A stretch of 64,000 nt of DNA, from contig JBGFRC010000009.1 of NCBI GenBank assembly GCA_041695325.1, positions 43,683-107,682 of the forward strand. The letters run 5' to 3'. Source of the DNA: SURF-13 sp041695325 (GTDB lineage Bacteria; Pseudomonadota; Gammaproteobacteria; SURF-13). Made by a program: the position numbers and the translations under genes. A model generated the notes under the pieces. That model made no database searches and was not told the DNA's origin. It saw only the letters and a list, made by a program, of their open reading frames with translations. Below, piece after piece: positions 53,557 to 63,858 of the stretch; within the stretch, counting starts at the first letter, position 1, and every line of letters begins with the position of its first letter.

Positions 53557-54635
53557 TCCATCGCCAGTAATTCATTAACGGCAGCCAGCACGCGCTCGAC
53601 CGGGATCGACGTCAAGCATTCGCTGACCTTGCCGCCGCCGCACCCATCGATCCTGCAGGGGCGGCAGGTATGCCGCGAGGTAATTACGCACTGCACTACT
53701 TGCCACGGCCCCCACTCAATCTCACCGCTTGGCCCGAACAACACAACCACCGGTGTTTGCATCGCGGCAGCGATGTGCATAGGCGCTGAATCGACGCCGA
53801 CGAAGCATTTGGCGTGGCGCGTCAGTGATGCGAGCTGCTTCAAGCTCAACTGACCCGACAGGTCAACCACCGGCGACCTCACTTTACCAAGTATGCGGCG
53901 CACGTAATCACGCTCCACCACTATCGGCGCTGCGGTCAGAACCACCTGCCTGCCTGAGGCCTGTAGTCTGTCAATCAGCTCAGCGCATTTTTCCTCCTCC
54001 CAGCACTTGAATAGCCAGCGCGAAGTAGGGTGGAAGTGGATAAACTCTTTGGTCTTCAGGCCATGTGCTTGCAGCACAGCATCAATGGATGCATCCGCCT
54101 CGACACCGGGCACCAATGTCAGCGCCCGCTCACCATCGCGAGGATAAATTCCTATTCTACGCACTGCGTCGAGATGGCACTCGACTGTGTGCCGGGGCGT
54201 GACGGGCAATGTATAGAGATGTGAAAAGCTGCTGCGCCACCACGCGCCTCGCCTGCCGGCAAACATGCGCGCCACACTGCAACGCACGCCCAGCAAGCGG
54301 CACAGCCATGCCCCGCGCGGATGTTCGGTGAGGTGAATCAGCAAATCATAACGCTTGGCGCGCAAGGTGCGCAGCAACTTCACTTCTTCACTCAACTGCT
54401 GCAATACGCCGCGCCGTTTCCAGGCCCGATCCACAGTGAATACGTTATCAATTGCGGGATGCAGGGTCAGCATCTCCCTCGTTTCGTGATAGACCAGCGC
54501 ATCAATTTCCGCGTGCGGAAGATGATTTTTCAATACTGAAAATACGGGTGACGTCAGCAGCACATCACCATGATGACGCAGCTTCATCACCAGCACACGC
54601 CTCACGGCGGATAAATCAGGGGCGTCTGTGAGCAT
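53553..54635 (-). CDS. WaaQ-like heptosyltransferase
   Basis: The start at 54635 (360 residues; M-L-T-D-A-P-D-L) was chosen to limit the overlap with waaC to 20 bp. GT9 marks: V-M-K-L-R-H-H-G-D-V-L-L-T-S-P, H-F-H-P-T-S-R-W-L-F-K-C-W and F-V-G-V-D-S-A-P-M-H-I-A-A-A-M. This fits heptosyltransferase III (WaaQ). The Cys-rich C-R-P-C-R-I-D-G-C-G-G-G-K near the end is typical of the family. Confidence 0.88.
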   Translation of the reverse strand: MLTDAPDLSAVRRVLVMKLRHHGDVLLTSPVFSVLKNHLPHAEIDALVYHETREMLTLHPAIDNVFTVDRAWKRRGVLQQLSEEVKLLRTLRAKRYDLLIHLTEHPRGAWLCRLLGVRCSVARMFAGRRGAWWRSSFSHLYTLPVTPRHTVECHLDAVRRIGIYPRDGERALTLVPGVEADASIDAVLQAHGLKTKEFIHFHPTSRWLFKCWEEEKCAELIDRLQASGRQVVLTAAPIVVERDYVRRILGKVRSPVVDLSGQLSLKQLASLTRHAKCFVGVDSAPMHIAAAMQTPVVVLFGPSGEIEWGPWQVVQCVITSRHTCRPCRIDGCGGGKVSECLTSIPVERVLAAVNELLAME

Positions 54636-55647
54636 CGAACAACTCCCTGGCTGCGCGCCATACCATGTCCGGCGGCACGCTTTGATAACACGCGGGCTGC
54701 ACAACCGACCCCCCGCGATAGCTGCACGTGCGCGCCATGCACGGTGAGCAGCCAAAGTCGGCGCGAATATAACGTTGTCCTTGCCCCGGCATCTCCGTGA
54801 ACACCGGCCGTGTGGCTCCGTAGAGGACAGCAGTGGGCACACCCAGCGCGATCGCAAGATACGTCAGACCTGTATCAATACCCACCACGCCGCGCGCGGA
54901 GGTCAGCACCTGGGCTATCTGTGCCAGATCCATTTTGGGCAGTATCTCGGCATTTTTTGCAGCCTCTGCAATTTGTTGTGCTCGTTCCAATTCTCTTGCG
55001 CCACCCCAAGGTAACCGGACACCAAGACCTGCCCCGTTGGCCAATTGCGCCAACCGCATCCAATACTCGTCGGGCCATAGCTTACTTGACCAGGTCGTGC
55101 CATGCACAAAAACCACCTTATCAGACAACCTCCCACTGGATGGGGGCGCACGCCGAATGCCGTAGTCAGCCGCCTTGGCGGGTGCTTCATAATTCAGGGC
55201 GGCTGCGAACAATTGACGTAAACGCTCTATAGCCAGTTGTCCCTTTGGGATGGCGTAGCGCTCCTGGTAGGCCAATGCAGCTAGTGACTCACGCGCAGAG
55301 GCCCGGTCCGGGCCACACCGTGTGCCGCGCGCCATCCTTGTGAGCACAGCGCTTTTCAGCAACCCTTGGGCATCAATAATCTTGGCGTAACTATCGGCGC
55401 GCAGCGCATCACGGAAGCGGCCCCACTCACCGCTGCGGAATGCCTGTAATGGGTGCTTGCGCCAGCGCCGCAGCGCAACAGGGATCACCCTGCCCACCGC
55501 CGGATGCCATGCAGGGATTTCCGCGAACGCTTCTTCCACTACCCAGTCAAAACGTATATCCGGCCTTGCCTCCATGGCATCGGTCAGCGCGGGCAGGGTA
55601 TGCAGCACATCACCGAGCGAAGACGTTTTAACGATGAGCACTTTCAT
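54616..55647 (-). CDS. waaC: LPS heptosyltransferase I
   Basis: The start at 55647 shares one base with the waaF stop and gives 343 residues. It opens M-K-V-L-I-V-K-T-S-S-L-G-D-V-L-H-T-L-P-A-L-T-D-A, the WaaC hallmark. G-T-T-W-S-S-K-L-W-P-D-E-Y-W and G-V-V-G-I-D-T-G-L-T-Y-L-A-I-A-L bind ADP-heptose. It adds heptose I to Kdo. Confidence 0.95.
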   Translation of the reverse strand: MKVLIVKTSSLGDVLHTLPALTDAMEARPDIRFDWVVEEAFAEIPAWHPAVGRVIPVALRRWRKHPLQAFRSGEWGRFRDALRADSYAKIIDAQGLLKSAVLTRMARGTRCGPDRASARESLAALAYQERYAIPKGQLAIERLRQLFAAALNYEAPAKAADYGIRRAPPSSGRLSDKVVFVHGTTWSSKLWPDEYWMRLAQLANGAGLGVRLPWGGARELERAQQIAEAAKNAEILPKMDLAQIAQVLTSARGVVGIDTGLTYLAIALGVPTAVLYGATRPVFTEMPGQGQRYIRADFGCSPCMARTCSYRGGSVVQPACYQSVPPDMVWRAARELFDAHRRP

Positions 55648-56675
55648 CACGGCATCAACTCCGCCATTTCCGCCAGCACGCGCTCCGGCCTGATCTCGCG
55701 CAGACAATTGAGATGAACGAGCGGGCACTCGCGCTCAAAACATGGGCTGCACGCAAGCCCAAGCCACACAATGCGCGCAGTACCGCTAAGCGGTGGCGTG
55801 AAACCGGGGTCGGACGAACCATACACCGCCACCAGTTTGCGGCCCAGAGCGGCAGCGACGTGCATCATGCCGGAGTCGTTGGTGAGCACGAGGTCGGCGA
55901 GCGACAAGACATCGATGGCTTGAGCGAGTGTGGTGCGTCCGCTGAAATCAATGCAACCCTCTCCCGCCTGCGCGCAAATTTCCGCGGCGATGGCCTTGTC
56001 TTTCGCCGACCCGAAAATCCATACGCTCCAGCCTCGTGCGAGTTTTGCGCGCGCTACGTCGGCGAAATACTGCGCCGGCCAGCGCTTGGCCGGACCATAC
56101 TCGGCGCCCGGACATAGCGCCAGCAGCGGCTGCGACGGACGCTCCAACCGCAACGTCGCCAGCGCGGCCTGCACACTGTCGTTTGAAATATGCAGTTGTG
56201 GTAACGGAATCTGCGGCGGCAGCACAGCGTCTTTTGGCAAGCCCAGCGCAACAAAACGCTGCACGGTTTGCGGCAGCAGTTTCTTGTCCAGTTGACGCAC
56301 ATCGTTCAGCAGCCCCCAGCGTAGCTCGCCGCGATAGCCGGTGCGTCGAGAAATCCGCGCCCAGAATGGAATCAGCGCCGACTTAAGGGAGTTGGGCAGC
56401 ACGATGGCATGGTCATAGCGCTCGGCGCGCAGGCGGCGCGCGCTGCGATAACGCTCGCCGAGTTTCAATTCGCCGTGCGCGAACGGCAGCGTATGCGCCT
56501 GCCGCACTTCGGGCATACGCGCCAGCAGCGGCCCGCTCCAGGCCGGCGCGAGCACATCGATGATGACTTCGGGAGATTGCCGCTTGAGAATCTTGTACAG
56601 GCTTTGCGCCATCACCATATCGCCGACCCAGGCCGGGCCGACGACAAGGATTTTTTTTACGCTTCGGATATTCAT
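55647..56675 (-). CDS. waaF: LPS heptosyltransferase II
   Basis: From the ATG at 56675 it is 342 residues (the ATG at 56690 adds five). L-V-V-G-P-A-W-V-G-D-M-V-M-A-Q-S-L is the WaaF hallmark; L-C-P-G-A-E-Y-G-P-A-K-R-W-P and L-T-N-D-S-G-M-M-H-V-A-A-A-L-G form the donor site. It adds heptose II. Stop and start coupling with waaC; it lies just downstream of the zinc-finger gene. Confidence 0.95.
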   Translation of the reverse strand: MNIRSVKKILVVGPAWVGDMVMAQSLYKILKRQSPEVIIDVLAPAWSGPLLARMPEVRQAHTLPFAHGELKLGERYRSARRLRAERYDHAIVLPNSLKSALIPFWARISRRTGYRGELRWGLLNDVRQLDKKLLPQTVQRFVALGLPKDAVLPPQIPLPQLHISNDSVQAALATLRLERPSQPLLALCPGAEYGPAKRWPAQYFADVARAKLARGWSVWIFGSAKDKAIAAEICAQAGEGCIDFSGRTTLAQAIDVLSLADLVLTNDSGMMHVAAALGRKLVAVYGSSDPGFTPPLSGTARIVWLGLACSPCFERECPLVHLNCLREIRPERVLAEMAELMP

Positions 56676-56696
56676 GGTGCGCGCAGTCACACCAGC

Positions 56697-56936
56697 CTAT
56701 GTTCCGTCTTTTAATATATAATCCGCGCCGCAATACGGGCACTTGGCCTTGCCGGTGGCCTCGATGGGCAGGTACACGCGCGGGTGCGAATTCCACAGGC
56801 TCATGCTCTCCATCGGGCAATGCAAGGGGAGATCGGCGCGCGTCACCTCATAGAGATTTTTCGCGTTGGGTTCCAGATAATGTGACTTCTCCACGTTCTG
56901 CGGCACGGTCTGCGTCCTTATATCCAGGTGAGCCAT
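56697..56936 (-). CDS. Small zinc-finger (zf-CHCC type) protein
   Basis: A 79-residue protein with L-H-C-P-M-E-S near residue 38, S-H-P-R-V-Y-L and K-C-P-Y-C-G-A-D-Y near the end. This is the C-H-C-C arrangement of the NDUFS6-like zinc-finger family. It overlaps the ilvE end by 19 bp; the same pairing is common in gammaproteobacteria. The molecular role is unknown, perhaps an iron-sulfur or complex-assembly helper by analogy. Confidence 0.85.
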   Translation of the reverse strand: MAHLDIRTQTVPQNVEKSHYLEPNAKNLYEVTRADLPLHCPMESMSLWNSHPRVYLPIEATGKAKCPYCGADYILKDGT

Positions 56937-57838
56937 TCGGGATGCTGCGTGCTCCGCCCGTGCGCCTGGTCAAAGTAGAGCTTTTGCAGACGCTCGGTGA
57001 CGGCGCCGCGTCCGCCGTCGCCGATCTTTCTTCCGTCCAGCTCGCGGATCGGCGTGACCTCGGCCGCGGTGCCGGTGAAAAACGCCTCGTCCGCGATGTA
57101 CACCTCGTCGCGCGTGATGCGCTTTTCGCGCACCTCGATGCCCAGTTCGGCGGCGAGCTTGAAGATCGTATCGCGCGTGATGCCGTCCAGGGCCGAGGTG
57201 AGATCGGGCGTGTAGATCACGCCGTCGCGCACGATGAAGATGTTCTCGCCGCTGCCTTCCGCCACGTAGCCGTCCACGTCGAGCAGCAGCGCCTCGTCGG
57301 CCCCGCACGCCAGCGCCTCGCGCAGCGCCAGCATGGAATTCATGTAATTGCCGTTGGCCTTGGCCTTGCACATGGTGATGTTGACGTGATGGCGCGTGAA
57401 CGACGAGGTCTTAATGCGGATGCCCTTCTCCATCCCCTCCGCGCCCAGATACGAACCCCAGGTCCAGGCCGCGATGACGGCGTGCACTTTAAGATTATCG
57501 GCGCGCAGCCCCATGCCCTCCGAACCGTAAAAACACATGGGCCGGATATAGGCGGATTTCAGCTTGTTGTCGCGCACCGCGGCGCAGGTCGCCGCGCGCA
57601 GGGTCGCCTTGTCATACGGCATGGGCATGCCGAGGATGTGCGCGGAGCGAAACAGGCGATCCAGATGCGCATCCAGCCGGAAAATCGCCGTGCCCCTGGC
57701 GCACTCGTAGGCGCGGATGCCCTCGAATACCCCCATGCCGTAATGCAGGGTGTGGGTGAGCACGTGCACCCTGGCTTCGCGCCAGGGCACCATCTTTCCG
57801 TCAAACCAGATGACGCCGTCGCGGTCATCCATCGTCAT
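56918..57838 (-). CDS. ilvE: Branched-chain amino-acid aminotransferase
   Basis: The start at 57838 (306 residues, M-T-M-D-D-R-D-G-V-I-W-F-D-G) was chosen because longer frames run into element G. Class IV PLP enzyme marks are L-H-Y-G-M-G-V-F-E-G-I-R-A-Y and the lysine motif K-A-K-A-N-G-N-Y. D-G-Y-V-A-E-G-S-G-E-N-I-F follows. It makes Leu, Ile and Val from the keto acids. Element G lies 62 bp upstream and may have displaced or supplied its promoter. Confidence 0.95.
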   Translation of the reverse strand: MTMDDRDGVIWFDGKMVPWREARVHVLTHTLHYGMGVFEGIRAYECARGTAIFRLDAHLDRLFRSAHILGMPMPYDKATLRAATCAAVRDNKLKSAYIRPMCFYGSEGMGLRADNLKVHAVIAAWTWGSYLGAEGMEKGIRIKTSSFTRHHVNITMCKAKANGNYMNSMLALREALACGADEALLLDVDGYVAEGSGENIFIVRDGVIYTPDLTSALDGITRDTIFKLAAELGIEVREKRITRDEVYIADEAFFTGTAAEVTPIRELDGRKIGDGGRGAVTERLQKLYFDQAHGRSTQHPEWLTWI

Positions 57839-57900
57839 AGCAAACTCTCCATAAAATCCGTAGAGCCGGATCGGGGTCATCGAGTGAGCGTCTATTCTAA

Positions 57901-58068
57901 CAGGTTGTTGAAAAGCCCTTCCATGGGCTTTTTCAACTCGCAAAGCGAAAAGTGTCATTTTCGCTTTGCTTCATTTTTCAAGCACATAAAGCGTGGTTGA
58001 AAAATGGCGGTGGAACCTTTCGCTACGCTCTTCCCTGCACCGCACGCAGGCTGTTTCTCAACAGCCTG
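57901..58068 (+). mobile_element. Five-hairpin MITE-like element, copy G
   Basis: A 168-bp element flanked by CTAA at 57897-57900 and 58069-58072. The left and right ends match copy E closely, but hairpin 4 has the long loop of copies A, D and H. Hairpin 3 carries one mismatch (CAAGCAC against GTGGTTG), a rare uncompensated change. It sits in the ilvE upstream region. Confidence 0.87.
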
Positions 58069-58151
58069 CTAAGGCAAGGCGCGGGCTTGGCGCAAAAGCG
58101 CCGTGTATCGCCCTCAGACGAGCGCAGCAGTGAACCTGCCGGACGAAAGAT

Positions 58152-58685
58152 TTAAGGCAGGAGCACCAGCAACCCGCCCGGCGCGGATTGCAGCTCCGCT
58201 TGAAACGCGGATACATCGGGGGCGCGCAGGTGTTGCGCCATGCGCACATTGATCAACAACGACGCCTCGGCCAGCGGAACGATCGCGGGCGGGGCGTTAT
58301 ATTTCACGCGCAGCCGCGCCATTTGCGCCAATTGCCCGCCGAGGCGCGCATAATCGGGCAGCAGGGCGAACAGCGCACCGCGTGCGGGGTGCTCGGAAAA
58401 CACCGTCAGTCCATTGCCCCACGCCGCCTCCAGCAGCATCGCCACTATCACGTCTTGCTCGCCGCCTATCCATTCCTCGCACAGCCAAACCGCATCGTGC
58501 CGCGCAAGGCCCTGATCGAGCAAAGCCCGATAGGCCCGTACCCGCGCCGGGCGCGTTCGAGACGGGATAAGCGAACAGGCCGAGTCCAGGCGCGCGCCCT
58601 CATGGATACGCTGCTCGGCTTGGCGGCGCAGAATAAATTGCCCGATGCGCTGTGCCGCAGCCTGACTCAACTGCTGGAGCCGCAT
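58152..58685 (-). CDS. Hypothetical protein between glnE and ilvE
   Basis: A 177-residue open frame (M-R-L-Q-Q-L-S-Q-A-A-A-Q-R-I-G). It has W-L-C-E-E-W-I-G-G-E-Q-D and V-F-S-E-H-P-A-R-G-A-L-F-A-L-L, with Arg/Ala-rich helices and no signal peptide. It lies 108 bp after glnE on the same strand. I do not recognise a family. Codon use looks like its neighbours, so it is probably real, but an overlapping frame on the other strand of similar length leaves some doubt. Confidence 0.5.
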   Translation of the reverse strand: MRLQQLSQAAAQRIGQFILRRQAEQRIHEGARLDSACSLIPSRTRPARVRAYRALLDQGLARHDAVWLCEEWIGGEQDVIVAMLLEAAWGNGLTVFSEHPARGALFALLPDYARLGGQLAQMARLRVKYNAPPAIVPLAEASLLINVRMAQHLRAPDVSAFQAELQSAPGGLLVLLP

Positions 58686-58793
58686 AAAAAAGCATGGGCA
58701 AGTCGTCCCCCGCCGAAGAAAAAAAAGAGTGCGGGTTCCAAAGACCGAAAACTGACGTTGGGTGACGGATTACAATGACATTCGGCTTCTCAC

Positions 58794-61646
58794 TCAGTCC
58801 TCTGTCATCCGATTCCACAGCCGCGTCACCTCGGCGCGCTCGGCGGCGAACGGCGCCGCGGACACGCGCGCAGGATGCTGTTGCAGGGCAGAGCAGTTGA
58901 CCTCGCGCAGGTAGTGATCGTAAATCGCGCGCAGGCGGCGCGCGTCATGCGCCGCCATGAGATCATGCCACGCGAACCGCTCCAGCAAATCCGTGACCGA
59001 TCTTGCCTGCGCCAGGTCCGCATGCGCGTGCGTCCAGGCCAGCGCGCCGTATTGCGTGATGAACTCGATGTCCGCGATGCCGCCCGCGTCCTGTTTCAGG
59101 TCAAACAACGCGGGGTCGCGGTTGCCCAGCTGCGCGCGCATGCGCTCACGCATGGCGCGCACTTCGCGCCGCAATGCGTTCGCATCGCGCGCCCGGCCTA
59201 AAATCTCCGCACGCAACGCGTCGAAACGCCGCGCCACTTCCCCCTTGCCGCGCTGCGCCACGACACGCGCGCGCACCAGGGCCTGGTGCTCCCAGGTCCA
59301 GGCGCGGCTGCGCTGGTAGTCGCTGAACGCGGCAAAACTGCTCACCAGCAAGCCCGAGGCGCCGTCCGGACGCAGACGCACGTCCACCTCATACAGCACG
59401 CCCGCCGCGGTGTGCGCGTTGAGGATGCGGATGACGCGCTGCGCCAGGCGCGCGAAAAACGCGCCGCTGTCCGCGCCGTTCCGTTCCGCGGCGTCGTAGA
59501 GAAAGATCAAATCCAGATCGGAGGCGTAGTTGAGTTCCCGCGCGCCGAGCTTGCCGTAACCTGCAATGGCGAAATCCGCCTCACTGGGGGGGGCATATTT
59601 CTTCACCGTCTCGCCCCACGCCATGTCGAGCGCGGCGGCGAGCGAGGCTTCGGCGAGGAGGCTCAACTGCTCGCTCACCGCCGCAGGGTCCAGCTTTCCG
59701 GCAATGTCCGCGGCCGCGATATGGAGCACCTGCGCCTGCTTGAACTGACGCAGCCGGTCCATGCGCTGCTCGATATCGGTCTCCTCTATCCCGCCCAGCG
59801 CGGCATGCAACTCCTCGCGCAACTGCGCCGATCCCACGGGCTCATACAGGGCGCGCGCATCGAGCAGCTCATCGAGCAGCACGGGATAACGCGCCAGCTC
59901 GGAGGCGATCCAGAGACTCCCGGCGCACAGGCGCGCCAGTTGCGACAACGCGAGCGGATGCTCGCTGAGCAGCGCGATATAGGCGCTGCGGCGCGCGATG
60001 CCCTCTATCACATTGAGCACGCGGATCAGGGCGGCATCACGTCCGCTCTCCGGCGGCAAGGCGGCCACCGCATGGATGAGCAGCGGCATAAGCCGGTCAA
60101 CGCGCTTGCGCCCGGCGTCGCTCAAGGCTCGGTAGGTAAAGCTCTCGCGCAGCAGCGCGACGCGGCGCAGCGCTTCGGCGGGATCGCCGTAACCCTGCTC
60201 GCTCAAACACGCCAGCGCCTCGGCCTGCTCCATGTCTCCGCGCCAAAGGCGCGCAGCGGGTTGCGTCTCTATTCCGGCGGCGTGCGGCGCGGCGAACACC
60301 TGATCGAAATGGTCTTGCACTCGAGCGCGCTGTTCCGCCAGCGCCTTGGAAAACGCCTCCCAATCCCCATGGTTCATGGAAAAGGCGAGGCGTGCGCGGC
60401 TCAGTTCATCCTGCGGCAGGGCGTGGGTCTGCGCGTCGGCGATCTCTTGCAGGTGATTCTCCGCGCGGCGCAAAAACACATAGGCCGCGCGCAGTTCCGA
60501 CACGGCGTAATCGGGCAAAACCTCAAGCGCGCACAGCCGTTCCAACGCGTGCAAAGTGGACGGCGTGCGCAGCTCGGCCGTGCGTCCGCCGCGTACCAGT
60601 TGCAACGCCTGGCAGATGAACTCCACCTCGCGTATGCCGCCCGGCCCCAGCTTGATGTCGCCGCTCAGGTTTTTGCGCGCCACCTCCTGCGCGATAAGGC
60701 GCTTCATCTCGCGCAGCGACTCGAAGGCGCCGAAATCCAGATAGCGGCGGTACACGAACGGTTGCAAACTCTTCAGCAGGCGCGCGCCCGCGGCGCGGTC
60801 ACCCGCAATCACCCGCGTCTTGATAAGCGCGTAGCGCTCCCATTCGCGCCCGTGCGTCTGGTAATACTCTTCCAGCACCTCGAAGCTCGCCACCAGCGGC
60901 CCGCTCTCGCCGAACGGGCGCAGACGCGTGTCCACGCGGAACACAAAGCCTTCTTCAGTCGGCGCATCGAGCGCCCGGATCAGGCGTTGCGCAAGGCGGG
61001 TGAAATATTCTTCGTTGCTGATGGAGCGCGCGCCGCGGGTGGCGCCGTCTTCGGGATAACAGAGTATGAGATCAATGTCCGAGGAAAAATTAAGCTCCCC
61101 CCCGCCCAGCTTGCCCATGCCCAGCACCACCAACGCCTGCGGCGCGCCCGCATGACTCACGGGCGCGCCATACTGTGCGGAGTGTGCATGGTGCAAATAC
61201 GCAAGCGTTTCATCCACGCACGCCTCGGCCAGGCGCGACAAATCGCTTAAGGTTTCCGCAAGCTCCGCCCACCCCGCCAAATCGCGGAACGCGATGCGCA
61301 ACATTTCGCGCCGGCGGAATTGCCGCAGGCGCGCGCCCAATTCGTCTTCCGTGCCGGCCTTTTCAAGCAGGGCCTGAAGTCGGGCTTGATACCGCCGCGC
61401 CTGATACACGCCGCGCAGCTCGCCGCTCTGCGCCAGATCGTGCAACAGCGCGGGGTGACGGATACAGGTGCGGGCGGCGAACTCGCTGCACGCGAAAACA
61501 CGCCGGAGCGCCGAGGCCAGCCCGGGCTCGTCGGCGACGGGCGCGCGCGCGCGCGCGCAGGAATCCAAATAAGCGTTCCAGTCGCGGGCCAGCGCCTCGC
61601 TCAGTATCGGAGGAAGCGGCGCGGACGGCAGGGAGAGTATCTTCAC
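58794..61646 (-). CDS. glnE: Glutamine synthetase adenylyltransferase / adenylyl-removing enzyme
   Basis: A 950-residue bifunctional enzyme. Two nucleotidyltransferase domains are visible. The N-terminal removase has G-M-G-K-L-G-G-G-E-L-N-F-S-S-D-I-D-L-I. The C-terminal transferase has G-Y-G-K-L-G-A-R-E-L-N-Y-A-S-D-L-D-L-I-F-L-Y. Each has the G-S/x-D-x-D metal motif, and PII-binding helices lie between them. It adjusts glutamine synthetase activity to nitrogen status. Near the N-terminus is a run of R-A-R-A-P codons. Confidence 0.97.
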   Translation of the reverse strand: MKILSLPSAPLPPILSEALARDWNAYLDSCARARAPVADEPGLASALRRVFACSEFAARTCIRHPALLHDLAQSGELRGVYQARRYQARLQALLEKAGTEDELGARLRQFRRREMLRIAFRDLAGWAELAETLSDLSRLAEACVDETLAYLHHAHSAQYGAPVSHAGAPQALVVLGMGKLGGGELNFSSDIDLILCYPEDGATRGARSISNEEYFTRLAQRLIRALDAPTEEGFVFRVDTRLRPFGESGPLVASFEVLEEYYQTHGREWERYALIKTRVIAGDRAAGARLLKSLQPFVYRRYLDFGAFESLREMKRLIAQEVARKNLSGDIKLGPGGIREVEFICQALQLVRGGRTAELRTPSTLHALERLCALEVLPDYAVSELRAAYVFLRRAENHLQEIADAQTHALPQDELSRARLAFSMNHGDWEAFSKALAEQRARVQDHFDQVFAAPHAAGIETQPAARLWRGDMEQAEALACLSEQGYGDPAEALRRVALLRESFTYRALSDAGRKRVDRLMPLLIHAVAALPPESGRDAALIRVLNVIEGIARRSAYIALLSEHPLALSQLARLCAGSLWIASELARYPVLLDELLDARALYEPVGSAQLREELHAALGGIEETDIEQRMDRLRQFKQAQVLHIAAADIAGKLDPAAVSEQLSLLAEASLAAALDMAWGETVKKYAPPSEADFAIAGYGKLGARELNYASDLDLIFLYDAAERNGADSGAFFARLAQRVIRILNAHTAAGVLYEVDVRLRPDGASGLLVSSFAAFSDYQRSRAWTWEHQALVRARVVAQRGKGEVARRFDALRAEILGRARDANALRREVRAMRERMRAQLGNRDPALFDLKQDAGGIADIEFITQYGALAWTHAHADLAQARSVTDLLERFAWHDLMAAHDARRLRAIYDHYLREVNCSALQQHPARVSAAPFAAERAEVTRLWNRMTED

Positions 61647-61671
61647 CCCTCCATCTTACCGAATCTTGCAC

Positions 61672-61702
61672 AAAAAAAGCCCCGCCCGTTTCCGGGCGGG
61701 GC
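61672..61702 (-). terminator. Rho-independent terminator of groESL
   Basis: On the minus strand a 10-bp GC stem (GCCCCGCCCG/CGGGCGGGGC, four-base loop, 61679-61702) is followed by seven T. It lies 44 bases after the groEL stop and before glnE, so it separates the two transcription units. Confidence 0.9.
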
Positions 61703-61745
61703 CGTTGGGGACGGGCTTGTCGCCGCCACACGCCCCGGATGGTTT

Positions 61746-63365
<1,620 letters not shown>

Positions 63366-63408
63366 AGCTGAATCCTCTGTCTATCAATTAATGAACCGAA
63401 AAAATGGA

Positions 63409-63699
63409 TTACTGCAATACCGCCATGATGTCTTCTTCGCGCATCACGACGAACTCCACGCCATCGAGCTTGACCTCGGTGCCGGAGTATTTACCGAATA
63501 ACACCTTGTCGCCGACCTTTACATCGAGCGGACGCACCGTGCCGTTTTCCAGAACCTTGCCGTTGCCGACGGCGATGATCTCGCCCCTGCTCGGCTTCTC
63601 GGCGGCGGTTTCCGGAATCACGATCCCGCCCAGCGTCTTAAGCTCCTCCTCCAGGCGGCGTACAATGACACGATCATGCAATGGACGAATCTTCTGCAT
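63409..63699 (-). CDS. groES: Co-chaperonin GroES
   Basis: The ATG at 63699 gives 96 residues (M-Q-K-I-R-P-L-H-D-R-V-I-V-R-R), preceded by an AGGAG ribosome site. The mobile loop (E-E-E-L-K-T-L-G-G-I-V-I-P) contacts GroEL. Cotranscribed with groEL. Confidence 0.97.
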   Translation of the reverse strand: MQKIRPLHDRVIVRRLEEELKTLGGIVIPETAAEKPSRGEIIAVGNGKVLENGTVRPLDVKVGDKVLFGKYSGTEVKLDGVEFVVMREEDIMAVLQ

Positions 63700-63775
63700 C
63701 TTTATCTCCTGATAAAACAATGACTTGTTTAACTATATGGATTTTTTCTTCAAGGCTACCCAGCCGGCGCCGTTG

Positions 63776-63802
63776 TTAGCACTCGGCTGAGATGAGTGCT
63801 AA
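63776..63802 (-). promoter_or_regulatory. CIRCE operator upstream of groESL
   Basis: A perfect CIRCE inverted repeat, TTAGCACTC-N9-GAGTGCTAA, the binding site of the heat-shock repressor HrcA. It overlaps the -10 by one base and the transcription start. It implies that this organism has hrcA, which is outside the window. Confidence 0.95.
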
Positions 63803-63830
63803 TTGTAGGGACAAGCGGGGACATAATCAA
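63802..63830 (-). promoter_or_regulatory. groESL sigma-70 promoter
   Basis: On the minus strand TTGATT (63825-63830), a 17-bp spacer and TACAAT (63802-63807) form a near-consensus promoter. CIRCE begins at its -10, so HrcA binding would block initiation. The edge of element H lies 28 bp farther upstream. Confidence 0.85.
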
Positions 63831-63858
63831 GCGCCCGAAGGAACAAAATCGCCCCTAA

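Noticed and set aside
54616..54640. Possible start of the WaaQ-like gene far upstream at 54857
   Set aside because: It would overlap waaC by 240 bp; the ATG at 54635 gives normal length and a short overlap.
58188..58778. A 196-codon + strand frame opposite the hypothetical gene between glnE and ilvE
   Set aside because: Strongly Arg/Gln/His-rich without motifs, and it opposes the direction of all neighbours; kept the minus-strand frame, with reservations.
59286..61250. A 654-codon open frame opposite glnE
   Set aside because: Antisense shadow of a GC-rich gene; no motifs, and glnE is unmistakable on the other strand.
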